Notes: generated by a model from the letters alone, not told the origin. 64,000 nt of DNA from Prado023 sp963798745 (GCA_963798745.1 CAWCUF010000005.1:124001-188000); one strand, 5' to 3'. Shown: positions 15,770 to 24,623, counted from the first letter of the stretch. Translations and numbers: made by a program.

Positions 15770-17062
15770 TCAGCCGGCCGCCTGCTCGACGACTCCCGCA
15801 GGATTCGACAGGGCCGTCCCTGTGAGACCGGCGACGATCAGGACCGGTACGAGCAGCAGCGCGGTCGCGACCGAGGCCACCGAGCCGAGCGCACCCAGGA
15901 TGAAGGGCGCCCCACCGATGGCCAATCCCATGATCAGCGAGGAGCGCGCCAGGGCCCGGTCGGGATGCCCTCCCGAGAGCTGGATGCCCCGGTCCAGCAG
16001 CAGCGGGAACAGGGTGGCCAGCCCCAGGCCGACCACCACGAGCCCGACGATCGACAGCGCCAGCACCTGCGCGCTCCACAGGACGGCGAAACCGGCCAGG
16101 GCAAGGCCGAAACCACCCAGGAGCATCACGTGGGCGCCCAACCGCGCGGTCAGCCAGGAACCGATCGTGCGCCCCACCGCGATGCCCACGACGATCGTGG
16201 ACATGGCCGCCGTGGCGGTGGCCGTCTCGGCGCCGGTCTGCTCCTGGATCAACGGCGATCCCCAGAAGTTGATCGCGAACTCGGTGGCGACCGCGGCGAA
16301 CAACGCGACCATGCCGACCCAGAACACCCTGGGCAGCCGACCGCCGCCGGGCGCTGCCTGCCGCGCCGCCGCTGCGTGCTCAGCCGACTCTGCGGGCGCG
16401 ACGTAGCCCTCGTCAGCAGCAACCAGCGGCCGCCCATCCGACCCGGCGCCGGCCCGCCCCGCCGAACTGGCGAACGCGGCGCTGCCCTCGAGCCGACCGG
16501 CGAGCACCAGCGCGCTGAGGGCGGCCAGCGCCGCGACCACACAGACCAGGATGCCCACCCACCAGCCCAGGCCCAGGCCCAGCGCGGCACCGAGCAGCAG
16601 TGGGGAGAACAACCCCACCCAGGCCGCCACCGCATTGGCCTCGGTGATCGCCTGCCCACTGTGCACGGGATGTCGGTCCGACAGCCGCGCCGTGGAGGCG
16701 TTGAGCACGGTTCCCCCACCCGTGGAGCCCACCCAGATCAGCGCCAGGATCACGCCGAAGGCGGCCGCACCGCCGAGCACAGCAGGCACCAGTGCGACCA
16801 GGGTCAGGGTGACGGCGACGATCACGAGCCCCACCCGCGTGGTGCGGTCCCGCCCGATGCGGGCGATGGCAGCCGGACCGGTCACCGAAGCGGTCGCAAT
16901 CCCACCTGCGAGAGCCGTGCCGACCAGTCCGGCGGCGCCCACGGAGACTCCGAGGTCCTCGGCCATGATGGGCGCGATCGGTCCACTCAGGTAGATGAAG
17001 GACGCCCAGGCGCCGTTCACCCCGTAGATGGCCCACGTGATCGGAGTCCTCAGCAACGGCAT
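15770..17062 (-). CDS. Major facilitator superfamily transporter
   Basis: 430 aa from the ATG at 17062 (MPLLRTPITWAIYGVNGAW). About twelve hydrophobic segments are visible, the first half ending near LVLAGRLEGSAAF and separated from the second by a 50-residue Ala/Gly/Arg-rich cytoplasmic loop (residues about 205-255). The first half contains ARIGRDRTTRVGLVIV, resembling the loop 2-3 MFS motif. No substrate-specific motif is recognisable; efflux of small molecules is likely for the family. It converges with the aroE-like gene (94 bp gap). Confidence 0.82.
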   Translation of the reverse strand: MPLLRTPITWAIYGVNGAWASFIYLSGPIAPIMAEDLGVSVGAAGLVGTALAGGIATASVTGPAAIARIGRDRTTRVGLVIVAVTLTLVALVPAVLGGAAAFGVILALIWVGSTGGGTVLNASTARLSDRHPVHSGQAITEANAVAAWVGLFSPLLLGAALGLGLGWWVGILVCVVAALAALSALVLAGRLEGSAAFASSAGRAGAGSDGRPLVAADEGYVAPAESAEHAAAARQAAPGGGRLPRVFWVGMVALFAAVATEFAINFWGSPLIQEQTGAETATATAAMSTIVVGIAVGRTIGSWLTARLGAHVMLLGGFGLALAGFAVLWSAQVLALSIVGLVVVGLGLATLFPLLLDRGIQLSGGHPDRALARSSLIMGLAIGGAPFILGALGSVASVATALLLVPVLIVAGLTGTALSNPAGVVEQAAG

Positions 17063-17192
17063 ACCGACGATTGTCCCCGCCCGGCCGGGATCGGTTGCCT
17101 GAGGGTGTGGGCACAGTTCGGTCGCCGCCAGGTCCCGGGGGGCTGGCACCCGCGGTGCGGGCGCGCGGGATCAGGCCGCGCACCGCGAGCAC

Positions 17193-17198
17193 TACCCT
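17193..17198 (+). promoter_or_regulatory. -10 box (TACCCT) for leaderless start of the antiporter fragment
   Basis: TACCCT ends 7 nt before GTG 17206, the spacing seen for leaderless transcripts at several other genes in this window. The gene behind it is broken, so the promoter may be a leftover. Confidence 0.3.
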
Positions 17199-17205
17199 GA
17201 CGCCC

Positions 17206-17660
17206 GTGCCCCTGGGTTACATCGAGATCTCGATCACCAGCACGCGGGTCTGGGCGGGCTGGTCGCCGCCGCCCTTGGTGGCTTACCTGGCCGCGCTCGC
17301 CCTCTCCGCCATGCGTCGGCCGATCTTCCCGCTTGTCGTGGTCGAGTTGGTGCTCGGGATCGCCGTCGGACCGCAGATAAGGGCCGCCCGGACCAACGCG
17401 GGCGCCGCAATCCGCGCCGTGATGCTGCTGCTGCTCGGCCTGGCCTTCCTGGCACTGGACTCCGGCGCCGAGTTCGTCCTGGGCGCGTTCATCGCCGGCC
17501 AGATCCTCCGGCTGCTGATCCCGCAGGGCGACGAGCAGATCGAGGAGGTGTTGGGGGATCGGCTACGGCTGGCTGATCCCGCTGTACTTCATCGTCTCGG
17601 GTTCGACCCCTGGACGTGCGCGCGATCCTTGAACGCCCGGAGATGCCGGTGGTGTTCATG
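17206..17660 (+). pseudogene. Kef/NhaP-type cation:proton antiporter remnant
   Basis: From GTG 17206 the reading frame shows membrane segments and the antiporter-like VVVELVLGIAVGPQI, then jumps (deletion) to SGAEFVLGAFIAGQILRLLI, which belongs far downstream in such proteins. After EEVLGDRLRL the reading moves to another frame (GYGWLIPLYFIVSGST at about 17545-17600), which again matches antiporter sequence. The central membrane domain is missing, so this is a deletion derivative with a frameshift. Neighbouring sequence also degenerates. Confidence 0.65.
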
Positions 17661-18050
17661 CCCATCATGTTCACCGTGCACGCGGCGGCCCCAACTCGTA
17701 CCGTCCCTTGCGGCGTCCGGTGGGACTCCAGATCGTGCCACCGGCAAGGCTCTGCTACTTCGACATGGCCCTGGCGCTGGAGCGCCACGGACGGATAGAC
17801 CCGTCGTTCATCGAGGTCCCGGTCACGATCGTGGCCGGAGCCGTCGATGCCCTGACCTCCTGGCACGAGGTGCTCGCCTACGCCCGGCAGATCCCACACG
17901 CAGAGGTGCACCTGGCTGCCCGGCTCGCACTGCGCGCCCCTCGAGCATCCCGACCGGATCACCGAGATGCTCGATCGCCTGGAGACACGGGCAGTCGCCC
18001 ACCAGGCGGGCGCGACCCACCTGGCGCGCTGGACCGAACCGCAGCACACC
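17660..18050 (+). pseudogene. Alpha/beta-hydrolase C-terminal fragment
   Basis: GPNSYRPLRRPVGLQIVP leads into ALERHGRIDPSFIEVPVTIVAGAVDALTSWHEVLAYARQIPHAEVHLAA, the strand with catalytic Asp (AVD) and following helix of an alpha/beta hydrolase. The frame then shifts at about 17930; the continuation LEHPDRITEMLDRLETRAV carries on in another frame. The nucleophile elbow is missing. It is fused tail-to-head with the antiporter remnant, so both are debris of former genes. Confidence 0.6.
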
Positions 18051-18091
18051 ACCGGGCAGCCGCGCCGGTGGCTACCCGGCGCGGCTGGGGG

Positions 18092-18295
18092 TCACTGGCT
18101 GTCGTACTTGAACGACACGCTCAACTTGACGCGGAACGTCATCGCGCCGTCCGCGAGGTCGATGTCCTGGGCCACCACCTCGGCCACGCGCAGGTCGCGC
18201 AGGGTCTCCTTGGCGGTGGTGATCGCGCCGGCGGCGGCATCCGCCCACGACGTGTCGCTCGTGCCGATGATCTCGGTGACCTTGTACACGCTCAT
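18092..18295 (-). CDS. Dodecin
   Basis: 67 aa: MSVYKVTEIIGTSDTSWADA through TFRVKLSVSFKYDSQ. The size and sequence are typical for dodecins, small proteins that assemble as hollow dodecamers and store or buffer flavins (and CoA in some species). The flavin-stacking tryptophan is W17 (DTSWADAA). It has an upstream GGAGG-like signal (AGGAGG about 5 nt from the ATG). It is one of the few intact genes in the decayed 17-20 kb stretch. Confidence 0.93.
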   Translation of the reverse strand: MSVYKVTEIIGTSDTSWADAAAGAITTAKETLRDLRVAEVVAQDIDLADGAMTFRVKLSVSFKYDSQ

Positions 18296-18401
18296 GGATC
18301 CTCCTGGATCGTTGGGTCCCTCCAGCGTGGCACCGAACGCCGCTACCGGCACGCCGAGTTCCCGAACCGCGCCGGGCGGGCACCCGGGCGCACCGTGCGC
18401 G

Positions 18402-19254
18402 TCAACTGGTGAAGGGGCCGAACACGGGACTGGTCCCCACGTTCCCCGCGGCATCGGTCTGCTCGGCGCTGGCGTACCAGGTGCCCCGGCCCCACTGGGA
18501 GCTCCAGCCGGTGGTCCAGGTGGCACCGGTGACGCTGAAGGTCTGCGTGACGTTGCCGGCGTCGCAGGTGGGTCCGGCGTTGTAGCAGAGGAAGACCGTG
18601 ACCGGGCCAGCGCCCGCCTCGGAGGTCCCCGAGTCCGTCACGGGGTAGATGGGGAAGGGGAAGGCGACGTCGATCTTCGAGACCGTGACCACCGGGCGCG
18701 TGGTGTCGATGACCAGTGCCTTGCCCGCACCGAGTCCGTTGTTGGCCCCGGTGGCGCCGGCCACGCGTGCCGTCACCGTCCAGGTCGCGCTGGGCACGCC
18801 GCCGTCGGGGCTCACGGCGGAGATCGAGGGGGCGGTCCCGCCCAGGGCACCGGTGGTGAGGCGGAAGTTGGTGGTGGCCACCCCGACGACCGGCTCCGAG
18901 AACGTCGCCGTCCAGGTCAGCGGACCGGCGTTCACCGACTCCGGACCGGTCCTGGTGATGGAGGTCAGCGTGGGGGCAACCTTGTCGACAGTGACGTCCT
19001 GCTGCACGGTGCCCGTGTTCCCGGCGGCGTCCAGCTGGGTCACCGACACGTTGCTGGTGCCGTTGGTCGTCCACGAGCCGACGTTCAGTGTCCAGGTGCC
19101 GGTACCGGTGCACGACGGGGTGGCTGAGGTCGTCGTGGCGCCGGTGATCGCCACGCTGACGGGAGTCACGTCGCCGGACAGCACCCCGCAGATGCCCGCG
19201 ATCGAGGTGACGTTGCCCTTCGTGGCGTACGGGAAGGCCTGTACGACCGTAGGC
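18402..19254 (-). pseudogene. C-terminal fragment of a secreted Ig-like repeat protein
   Basis: The reading frame open from about 19254 to the stop at 18402 encodes bacterial Ig-like modules: TVVQAFPYATKGNVTSI, TWTLNVGSWTTNGTSNVSV, TQLDAAGNTGTVQQDVTVDK, SITRTGPESVNAGPLTWTAT, then two further modules ending EQTDAAGNVGTSPVFGPF. This type of repeat (AAGNxG) is found in surface or secreted adhesin-like proteins. There is no start codon or signal peptide: at about 19255 the frame abuts the truncated end of the IS1595-type transposase, so the 5' part has been lost. Confidence 0.75.
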
Positions 19255-20067
19255 GGGCAGGTGCGCGGGGTCCACGCCGCCCTGGTGGGTGCCCAGCAGC
19301 CAGCGCTTGACCAGGCGAGGCGACGCGATGCACCCCGGGGAGCAACTCGTCGAGGTCCTGTCCGCGGTCCCGGGCGGCGTGCTGGTTGCGCGGATCGTGG
19401 CCGTAGCCCACGTCGGGCAGGCCCGGTACCCGACCCAGCCGTCGGTGATCACCATCGACCCGGGTTCGACGTGGTCGCCCAGGAAGGCCCGCAGCGACTT
19501 CGCGGATGCGTTGGGCAGCGGGGCGATCCGGCACCGTCCCAGCCCACGCGGTGCGCCGCTCTCGACCGCGATCCCGGTCAGGACCTTCGTGCCCCGGGGA
19601 CGGCCACCTGCCAGCCCCGGCTCCACGCCGCCGATGTAGGTCTCGTCGACCTCCACCGTGCCAGTCAGCCGTCCCGCCCGGGGCGGACCAGCACCGAGCG
19701 CAGCCGGTGCAGCATCGCCCACGCGGTCTGGTAGGACCCCAGCTCCAGCTCGCGCTGCACGCTCAGCGCAGAGATCCCGCCCTTGTCCGTGGCGAACAGC
19801 CAAACCGCCGTGAACCACACCGTCAGCGGCGTACGCGTCCGGTCGAAGATCGGGCCCGCTGTGACCGAGGTGCGCCCCCGCAGCCAGGCCCTGGAACCGC
19901 CCATCGCCGAGCCGCCAGCAGCCGCTGCCCCCGCACTCAGGGCACACGAACCCCTCCGGCCAACGCAGCCACTCCAAGTAGTCCAGACAGTCGGCATCAC
20001 TGGCGAACCACGCCTGGAACTCGCCCACCGACCGCGGACAGTCCCGACCCGCCAACGGATGCCCCAC
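19255..20067 (-). mobile_element. IS1595-family (ISXO2-like) transposase relic
   Basis: From ATG 20067 the sequence reads CPRSVGEFQAWFASDADCLD, then YLEWLRWPEGFVCPECGGSG, the N-terminal zinc ribbon of IS1595-type transposases; SVTAGPIFDRTRTPLTVWF follows in a second frame, GTVEVDETYIGGVEPGLAGG (catalytic DDE first Asp) and GSMVITDGWVGYR (second Asp) in the first, and NQHAARDRGQDLDELLPGVH in a third. At least four indels are needed to read it through. The 3' end stops after LLGTHQGGVDPAHLPAY, before the final conserved part, and joins the Ig-like fragment. No terminal inverted repeats could be identified. Confidence 0.85.
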
Positions 20068-20085
20068 ACCCCAAATCCACTCCGG

Positions 20086-20307
20086 TTACATGGATAGCCC
20101 AGACGACCGTTTCGATGGCATGAGCCACTCGGTGGCCCGAATGGCGCCAGACCCAGCCCTCGAAATGCCCAGCCCCGCCCTACTCCTGTGCAGTCGAGAC
20201 CCGAGCGTCGCGGCACCCGTCGAGACGTGGATCACGAGGTCCCGGCGCTGGGTATTGGGGCTCGCGCCGCAGACTGGGCAGGTGATGTACAGCGGGTGGG
20301 TTCCCAT
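20086..20307 (-). CDS. Small CxxC protein, uncertain
   Basis: 73 aa (MGTHPLYITCPVCGASPNTQ ...). The first 35 residues look like a small zinc-ribbon with one CPVC knuckle and RRDLVIHVSTGAATLG; the second half is Ser/Arg-rich. Only one CxxC pair is present, so metal binding would need dimerisation or a partner. The ATG at 20307 lies 7 bp after the stop of the deoxyribonucleotidase-like gene on the same strand, suggesting an operon. No family known to me. Confidence 0.35.
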   Translation of the reverse strand: MGTHPLYITCPVCGASPNTQRRDLVIHVSTGAATLGSRLHRSRAGLGISRAGSGAIRATEWLMPSKRSSGLSM

Positions 20308-20314
20308 GGGTCAC

Positions 20315-20809
20315 TCATCCGCCTTCGCCCAGGTGGGCCAGCACCGCGCCCCAGTCGGGGAACTCCTCCGATCCGAACACGATCAGCTCCCCACCGAAGG
20401 ACTCTGCTCCGTTGTGGGGCCGGTCGTCGATCAGGTAGTCGCCGCGGTTGAGGTCCTTGTGGTGGCTGAGGATGAGTCGCTTGTACGCCGGGGACTCCTG
20501 GCCATGGCCGAAGTGCGCGTGCACCCACTCGAGCTTGTGCGCCCACGCCGACGGATTGTGCCACGACGCGGTCGACAGGATGTAGGCGTCGAACCGCCTG
20601 GCGAGCGCGGTGAACGCCTCGATTGCGCCGGGCATCGGATCCATGCGCGCGAAGATGCCGGGGACCTCGTCGTAGCGACCCGCGTGCAACGCGCGCTCCT
20701 GCGCGGTGAGCCGGGCGATCCCGGACTCGAAGTCGACCAGGACTCCGTCCATGTCGACGTAGACGACGGACGTGCGAACGATGGACTTGGGCTCAGGCGG
20801 CTGCAACAT
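20315..20809 (-). CDS. HAD-family 5'(3')-deoxyribonucleotidase-like phosphatase
   Basis: 164 aa from ATG 20809 with GAAGGGA upstream. VYVDMDGVLVDFESGIARL is the HAD nucleophile motif (D-x-D-G-V) with the pattern typical of the NT5C/deoxyribonucleotidase group; GIFARMDPMPGAIEAFTAL, AYILSTASWHNPSAW (motif II Ser/Thr), YKRLILSHHKDLNRGDYLIDDRPHNG (motif III Lys and motif IV DD) complete the active site. Members hydrolyse deoxynucleoside 5'-monophosphates. The upstream 400 bp (20810-21209) carry no gene or signal I can support apart from the hairpin at 21120-21146. Confidence 0.85.
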   Translation of the reverse strand: MLQPPEPKSIVRTSVVYVDMDGVLVDFESGIARLTAQERALHAGRYDEVPGIFARMDPMPGAIEAFTALARRFDAYILSTASWHNPSAWAHKLEWVHAHFGHGQESPAYKRLILSHHKDLNRGDYLIDDRPHNGAESFGGELIVFGSEEFPDWGAVLAHLGEGG

Positions 20810-21119
20810 GGATCCCTTCGATAGGACCCCACCCAAGCACTTCAGCCGAGCCCGGTCAGTCCGACGGGCCGGCGCTCCACGACCCGCAATCATCTCGTCC
20901 CGAGGCGATACGTCCGTCACAGGGCTTCGAGCAGGAGCGACTGTGCGCTTGACTTGGTCGTCGGTCCCGCGATGGCGAGCGTCCCGCGACAACCTCGCGC
21001 TGGATCTGGTCGTTGCCGGTCGGGCCCACGGCCTGCCCAGCAACCAACTCATGCGCAAGGTTCAGCGGCCCGGGCCTGACCGGGCCCCGCAGCGACCACA
21101 ACGGCGGCAAGGTTCGCCC

Positions 21120-21146
21120 GGGGAAGGCATCGCCGATGCCTGCCCC
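21120..21146 (-). terminator. Hairpin downstream of rnpB
   Basis: GGGG-AA-GGCATC ... GATGCC-T-G-CCCC on the plus strand folds into a stem of about 4+7 bp with a 3-nt loop, about 65 nt after the RNase P RNA 3' end. There is no U-run, so it is only a candidate processing or termination element. Confidence 0.3.
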
Positions 21147-21209
21147 GGGCTGCCGACCAACTTCGAGCCGTGGGTTGGCTCGGGCCCTCGGCCCAGACCC
21201 TCATGTGCG

Positions 21210-21623
21210 GATGAGTCGGTCTGTAAGCCGGGTCCTGTCCATGGGGTCCGTCACCGGAACACCCTTGCGCGGCCATCCATCTACGACTGCCGTTGCCGAC
21301 AGCCTCCTGCGGTCTACCCGTGAGCTCGGGCGGGCCGCCCTCGAACGCTCACGCAGTCCCGACGCGAACGCCGGTCCCTTCTGACCTTGCTCCGGGTGGG
21401 GTTTGCATAGCCGCCCCAGTCACCTGGGGCGCTGGTGGTCTCTTGCACCACCGTTTCACCCTTACCCCGCGCCCGAAGGCACGTGGCGGTCTGCTCTCTG
21501 TTGCACTGTCCCGCGGGTCACCCCGGGTGGGCGTTACCCACCACCCTGCCCTGCGAAGCCCGGACTTTCCTCGACGACCCCGATCCGCAGACCGTGCCGC
21601 CGCGGCCGCCCGACCGACTCATC
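21210..21623 (-). ncRNA. rnpB: RNase P RNA, bacterial class A
   Basis: The RNA starts at about 21623 and ends at about 21210. Recognisable elements, read 5' to 3' on the minus strand: GATGAGTCGG at the 5' end pairing with CCGACTCATC at the 3' end (P1), GAGGAAAGTCCGGGC (P4/CR-I), GGGTAAGGGTGAAACGGTG, then AACGGCAGTCGTAGATGGATG region and the universal CAGAACCCGGCTTA-like segment here reading AGGACCCGGCTTACAGACCG. The RNA is the catalytic subunit that trims tRNA 5' leaders. A TACCCT -10 box lies at 21633-21638. The ends are given to within a few nucleotides. Confidence 0.97.
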
Positions 21624-21639
21624 CGCCCTGGAAGGGTAC

Positions 21640-22093
21640 CGTGCCGCGGCGACCCTGCGCGAAGTCCTGCAGCGCGAGCTGAGTGCCGCGATGGCGCGCC
21701 GCGACCGACCAGTCATGTCAGCGCTGCACAACGCCCTGGCCGCGATTGCGAATGCGGAAGCTGCACCGGGGGGCCACCGCACCGACCTCGCCGCGGGGCG
21801 CTCCCCCGACGGCCGCCGCAGCGGCGGGCACGCCTCCGCCGAACCCGTCGCGGAGCCAGCCCGGCCGAGCGCCTGCTCCGAGCACGTGGCCGGGGCGACA
21901 GCGGGTCCAGCCAGCACCGAGGTCGAACGGCTCGAGGTCACCGAGGCACGGCAGCGAGAACGTCGCCGCTGAGGTTGACCAACTCTGGGCACATGCCGAG
22001 CGGCTCACTTCCCCGTGTCGATGCGAAGAGGCCAACAAGGCCTCCTGGGCTGCCCGGGTCCTCGAGGGTGCCCTGGCCGCGGCGACATCCTGA
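21640..22093 (+). pseudogene. GatB/YqeY-domain-like protein, frame disrupted
   Basis: TLREVLQRELSAAMARRDRP followed by VMSALHNALAAIANAEA is a good match to the start of the YqeY/GatB C-terminal-like domain family (helical, tRNA-amidotransferase related). It runs into VERLEVTEARQRERRR and stops; the family's second half (AEVDQLWAHAERLTS ... EEANKASWAARVLEGALAAATS) continues one frame over to 22093. There is no ATG or GTG in frame at the start of the first part. So the gene carries a frameshift at about 21965 and a doubtful start; it could also be an error in the sequence. Confidence 0.5.
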
Positions 22094-22115
22094 GGCACTC
22101 ACGGGAATCGCCACC

Positions 22116-22517
22116 TCAGCGCTGCGCGATCTCCCACACATGTCCCGCGGGGTCGCGGAAGCTCGCGGTGCGCGGCCCCCATGGACGGTCCTCGGGTCCG
22201 CGCAGCAGCTCGACCCCGCGATCGACGAGACCGGCGGCGACCGTGTCCACGTCATCGACAGGGACGGTGAGCTGCACGCGAACACCGGACTCCGGCGGAG
22301 CAACCGGGACCGGACCCAGCAGCCCCGGCCCCTTGCCCGCCGCCAACAGGTTGATCAGCAGGTCCCCGAACCGGTACACCGCCGAGTCCCCGCTGAAGTA
22401 GTGCTCGGGCAGCTCGAAGGCCCGCCCATAGAACTGCCGGGCCGCATCGAGGTCCTCGACCACCAGCGTGATCGCGAACAGCCCTTGAGCCCAGCTCGCC
22501 GTCGCCTCCTGCGCCAT
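22116..22517 (-). CDS. VOC-superfamily (glyoxalase/dioxygenase-like) protein
   Basis: 133 aa from ATG 22517; AGGAGGGG lies directly upstream, which favours this start over an ATG 15 nt earlier inside that signal. LFAITLVVEDLDAARQFYGR and FELPEHYFSGDSAVYRFGDLLI form one betaalphabetabetabeta unit; VQLTVPVDDVDTVAAGLVDRG and GPRTASFRDPAGHVWEIAQ the second, as in the vicinal-oxygen-chelate fold. The metal ligand residues are partly kept (Glu in WEIAQ). The substrate is unknown. It is followed on the same strand by the convergently ended YqeY remnant. Confidence 0.85.
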   Translation of the reverse strand: MAQEATASWAQGLFAITLVVEDLDAARQFYGRAFELPEHYFSGDSAVYRFGDLLINLLAAGKGPGLLGPVPVAPPESGVRVQLTVPVDDVDTVAAGLVDRGVELLRGPEDRPWGPRTASFRDPAGHVWEIAQR

Positions 22518-23014
22518 CTTCCCCTCCTGCACAGCACCGCCCTGACGGCGGCGTCAGATCGAACCGGTCCGTGGGTGTCTTCGGCTCGGCCAGCTGGTCA
22601 CGTTGACCGCCACAGGCAGCAGTGTGGGCCATCTAGGCACGCGATGCGGCGCCCGCCTGGTTGAGTGCGGGGGCAGTTCGGGTCGGCCCAGGTGGCCCGA
22701 GGAAATAGTCCGGCCGAGGTATTGCGTCCCATCCCCGGCAGGCTCTAGCGTGGGGATCGTTCCGAACAGAGCAACTGAAGAATCGTCTGACCGACAAGTG
22801 AACAGTCCAGAAGCGACACGATCAGCGAGACGCAGGAAGCACGACGACAGCGTCGAGCCAGCCGCGGGTACGGATCAACACCACGGTTGACCACCCGAGG
22901 AGGCGAAAAACCTGGCGGGATGCCGAAAGGCACCGCAGATCAGTAGTCGTGATCGGACCAACACACGATGCGCACGCATCACGGACAGGCAACCATCACG
23001 CCCTGAACGGAACA

Positions 23015-23049
23015 TGGGGCTCCTCGATCTCAACCATCGAGGAGCCCCA
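23015..23049. terminator. Strong 14-bp hairpin in a 640-bp gene-free stretch
   Basis: TGGGGCTCCTCGAT (23015-23028) pairs perfectly with ATCGAGGAGCCCCA (23036-23049) around a 7-nt loop. Both strands could use it: it lies 107 bp after the RNase H/phosphatase stop on the minus strand and is followed on the plus strand by CCCTTTGTC. I see no gene in 22518-23156. Confidence 0.55.
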
Positions 23050-23156
23050 ACCCTTTGTCAGCACCTCCGAGCGTGCCATACGGGCAGACGCGCCCCAGCA
23101 GGACACGCCGGGGTGGCGTCGAGCCGACGCCGGCTGGGCACTCGCACCCGGACGGG

Positions 23157-24623
23157 TCAGGCCCCGGTCTCATGCAGCAGTCCGTGCAGGTGCCCGTGCT
23201 CGCCCATCCCGAAGACCGTGCTCAGCCCATCGGCCCACCACGCCAGGGTGGTCAACGAGCAGGGCGCCAACTCGAACCGGTACGCACTCGACGCCGGGGC
23301 ATCGAGGACGTTCTGCACCATCACCTTGATCGGCGTGACATGGCTGACCGTCAGCACACGCTGGCGGGGGAATCGGGCCACCAGCTCGGCGCGCGCCACG
23401 TCCACCCGTCGGCGCACGTCGGCGAACGACTCGCCCCCCGGAGGTGCGATGTCAGTCGAGGCCAGCCACGCCGCGAGCTCCTCAGGCCAGCGAGCCTTCA
23501 CCTGGGCGAACGTCAGCGAGTCCCACTGACCGAAGTCCGCCTCCGCGATGCCGTCGACCACCAGTGGCTCACCCAGTCCGAGCGCCTCGGTGATGATCGC
23601 CGCGGTCTGGCGCGTGCGCTGCAGCGGCGAGCAGACGATCACATCCGCGCCACCGCGGCGGCGCAGTTCCTCGGCTGCTGCGGTCGCCTGCAGGCGACCG
23701 AGCCCCACGAGCGGAGGGTCGACGCCGTTGATCCCGGAGAACCGGTGCTCGATGCTCTGCTGGGTGACACCGTGGCGGACCAGGGTCAAGGTCGTCGGGG
23801 CGCCGAGGTCCGCGCGCGACCAGCCGACGATCTTGTTCGAGCCCACGGGCGCGGACGCCGCTCGGGCTGAACCGTCGGGCTTCGGGCGACCGGCCGAGGT
23901 CGCACCAGACGTCGGGCGACCGGCGGTGGCCGCGGCTGTGGGCGAGCCGCCATCGCCGTCAGCCGCCTGCCCCGCGCCCACGTCGCTCGCGCCCATGTCC
24001 AACTCGGGCTGCTCGCCGCGCAGCGTCGCGCGGATATGGGCCGCGCCGGCCTCGGCCGCCTGAGCGCCATCGACCCATGAGCCTGGTGCCTCAGCGGGGT
24101 CGGCAGCGCGACGAGCCTCGTCCGCAGCCTCTCCGGCCACGTGCTCGACGGCATTCACGTACGGGTCGGCATCCCCGGCGCCGCGATGCCAGCGCTCGAT
24201 GCGCCCGGGTCGACCCGACGCAGCAGCGTCCATCGACTCATTGGCCAGCGCGTCGGCGCGCTTGTTCTGTGCGCGTGGCACCCAGGTGAACCGCACCCGC
24301 TCCGGTGCAGCGAACGGCTTGGCCCGCAGCGCGAGTTCGCGCAACTTCGCGTTCTTGATCGACCAGCCGCCGGAGAGCTGCTCGACGACCAGCCTGGAGT
24401 CCAGGCGCGCCTGGACCATCGCCGTCGGGTCGATCTCGTGGGCTGCCGCGAGGCCCGCGATCACGCCCTCGTACTCGGCCACGTTGTTGGTTGCCACGCC
24501 CAGGTAGTCGGCCAGCTCGACCAGGATCTCGCCGGTCGCAGCGTCGAGCACGACGGCGCCGTAGGCGGCCGGCCCCGGGTTGCCCCGCGAACCGCCATCG
24601 GCCTCGATGATCAGATGTCTCAC
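23157..24623 (-). CDS. Bifunctional RNase H / acid phosphatase (CobC-like)
   Basis: 488 aa from GTG 24623. N-terminal RNase HI domain (1-145): catalytic D9 (EADGGSRGNPGPAA), E50 (TNNVAEYEGV) and D75 (LDSRLVVEQ), ending in RAQNKRADALANE. A ~130-residue Ala/Gly/Pro linker, longer than usual, joins it to a histidine-phosphatase domain: TLVRHGVTQQS with the catalytic RHG, CSPLQRTRQTA, and VSHVTPIKV with the second His. The architecture is that of mycobacterial Rv2228c, which degrades RNA in RNA-DNA hybrids and has alpha-ribazole-phosphatase-like activity. The GTG overlaps the stop of the zinc-ribbon gene (GTGA), so translation is coupled. Confidence 0.95.
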   Translation of the reverse strand: MRHLIIEADGGSRGNPGPAAYGAVVLDAATGEILVELADYLGVATNNVAEYEGVIAGLAAAHEIDPTAMVQARLDSRLVVEQLSGGWSIKNAKLRELALRAKPFAAPERVRFTWVPRAQNKRADALANESMDAAASGRPGRIERWHRGAGDADPYVNAVEHVAGEAADEARRAADPAEAPGSWVDGAQAAEAGAAHIRATLRGEQPELDMGASDVGAGQAADGDGGSPTAAATAGRPTSGATSAGRPKPDGSARAASAPVGSNKIVGWSRADLGAPTTLTLVRHGVTQQSIEHRFSGINGVDPPLVGLGRLQATAAAEELRRRGGADVIVCSPLQRTRQTAAIITEALGLGEPLVVDGIAEADFGQWDSLTFAQVKARWPEELAAWLASTDIAPPGGESFADVRRRVDVARAELVARFPRQRVLTVSHVTPIKVMVQNVLDAPASSAYRFELAPCSLTTLAWWADGLSTVFGMGEHGHLHGLLHETGA

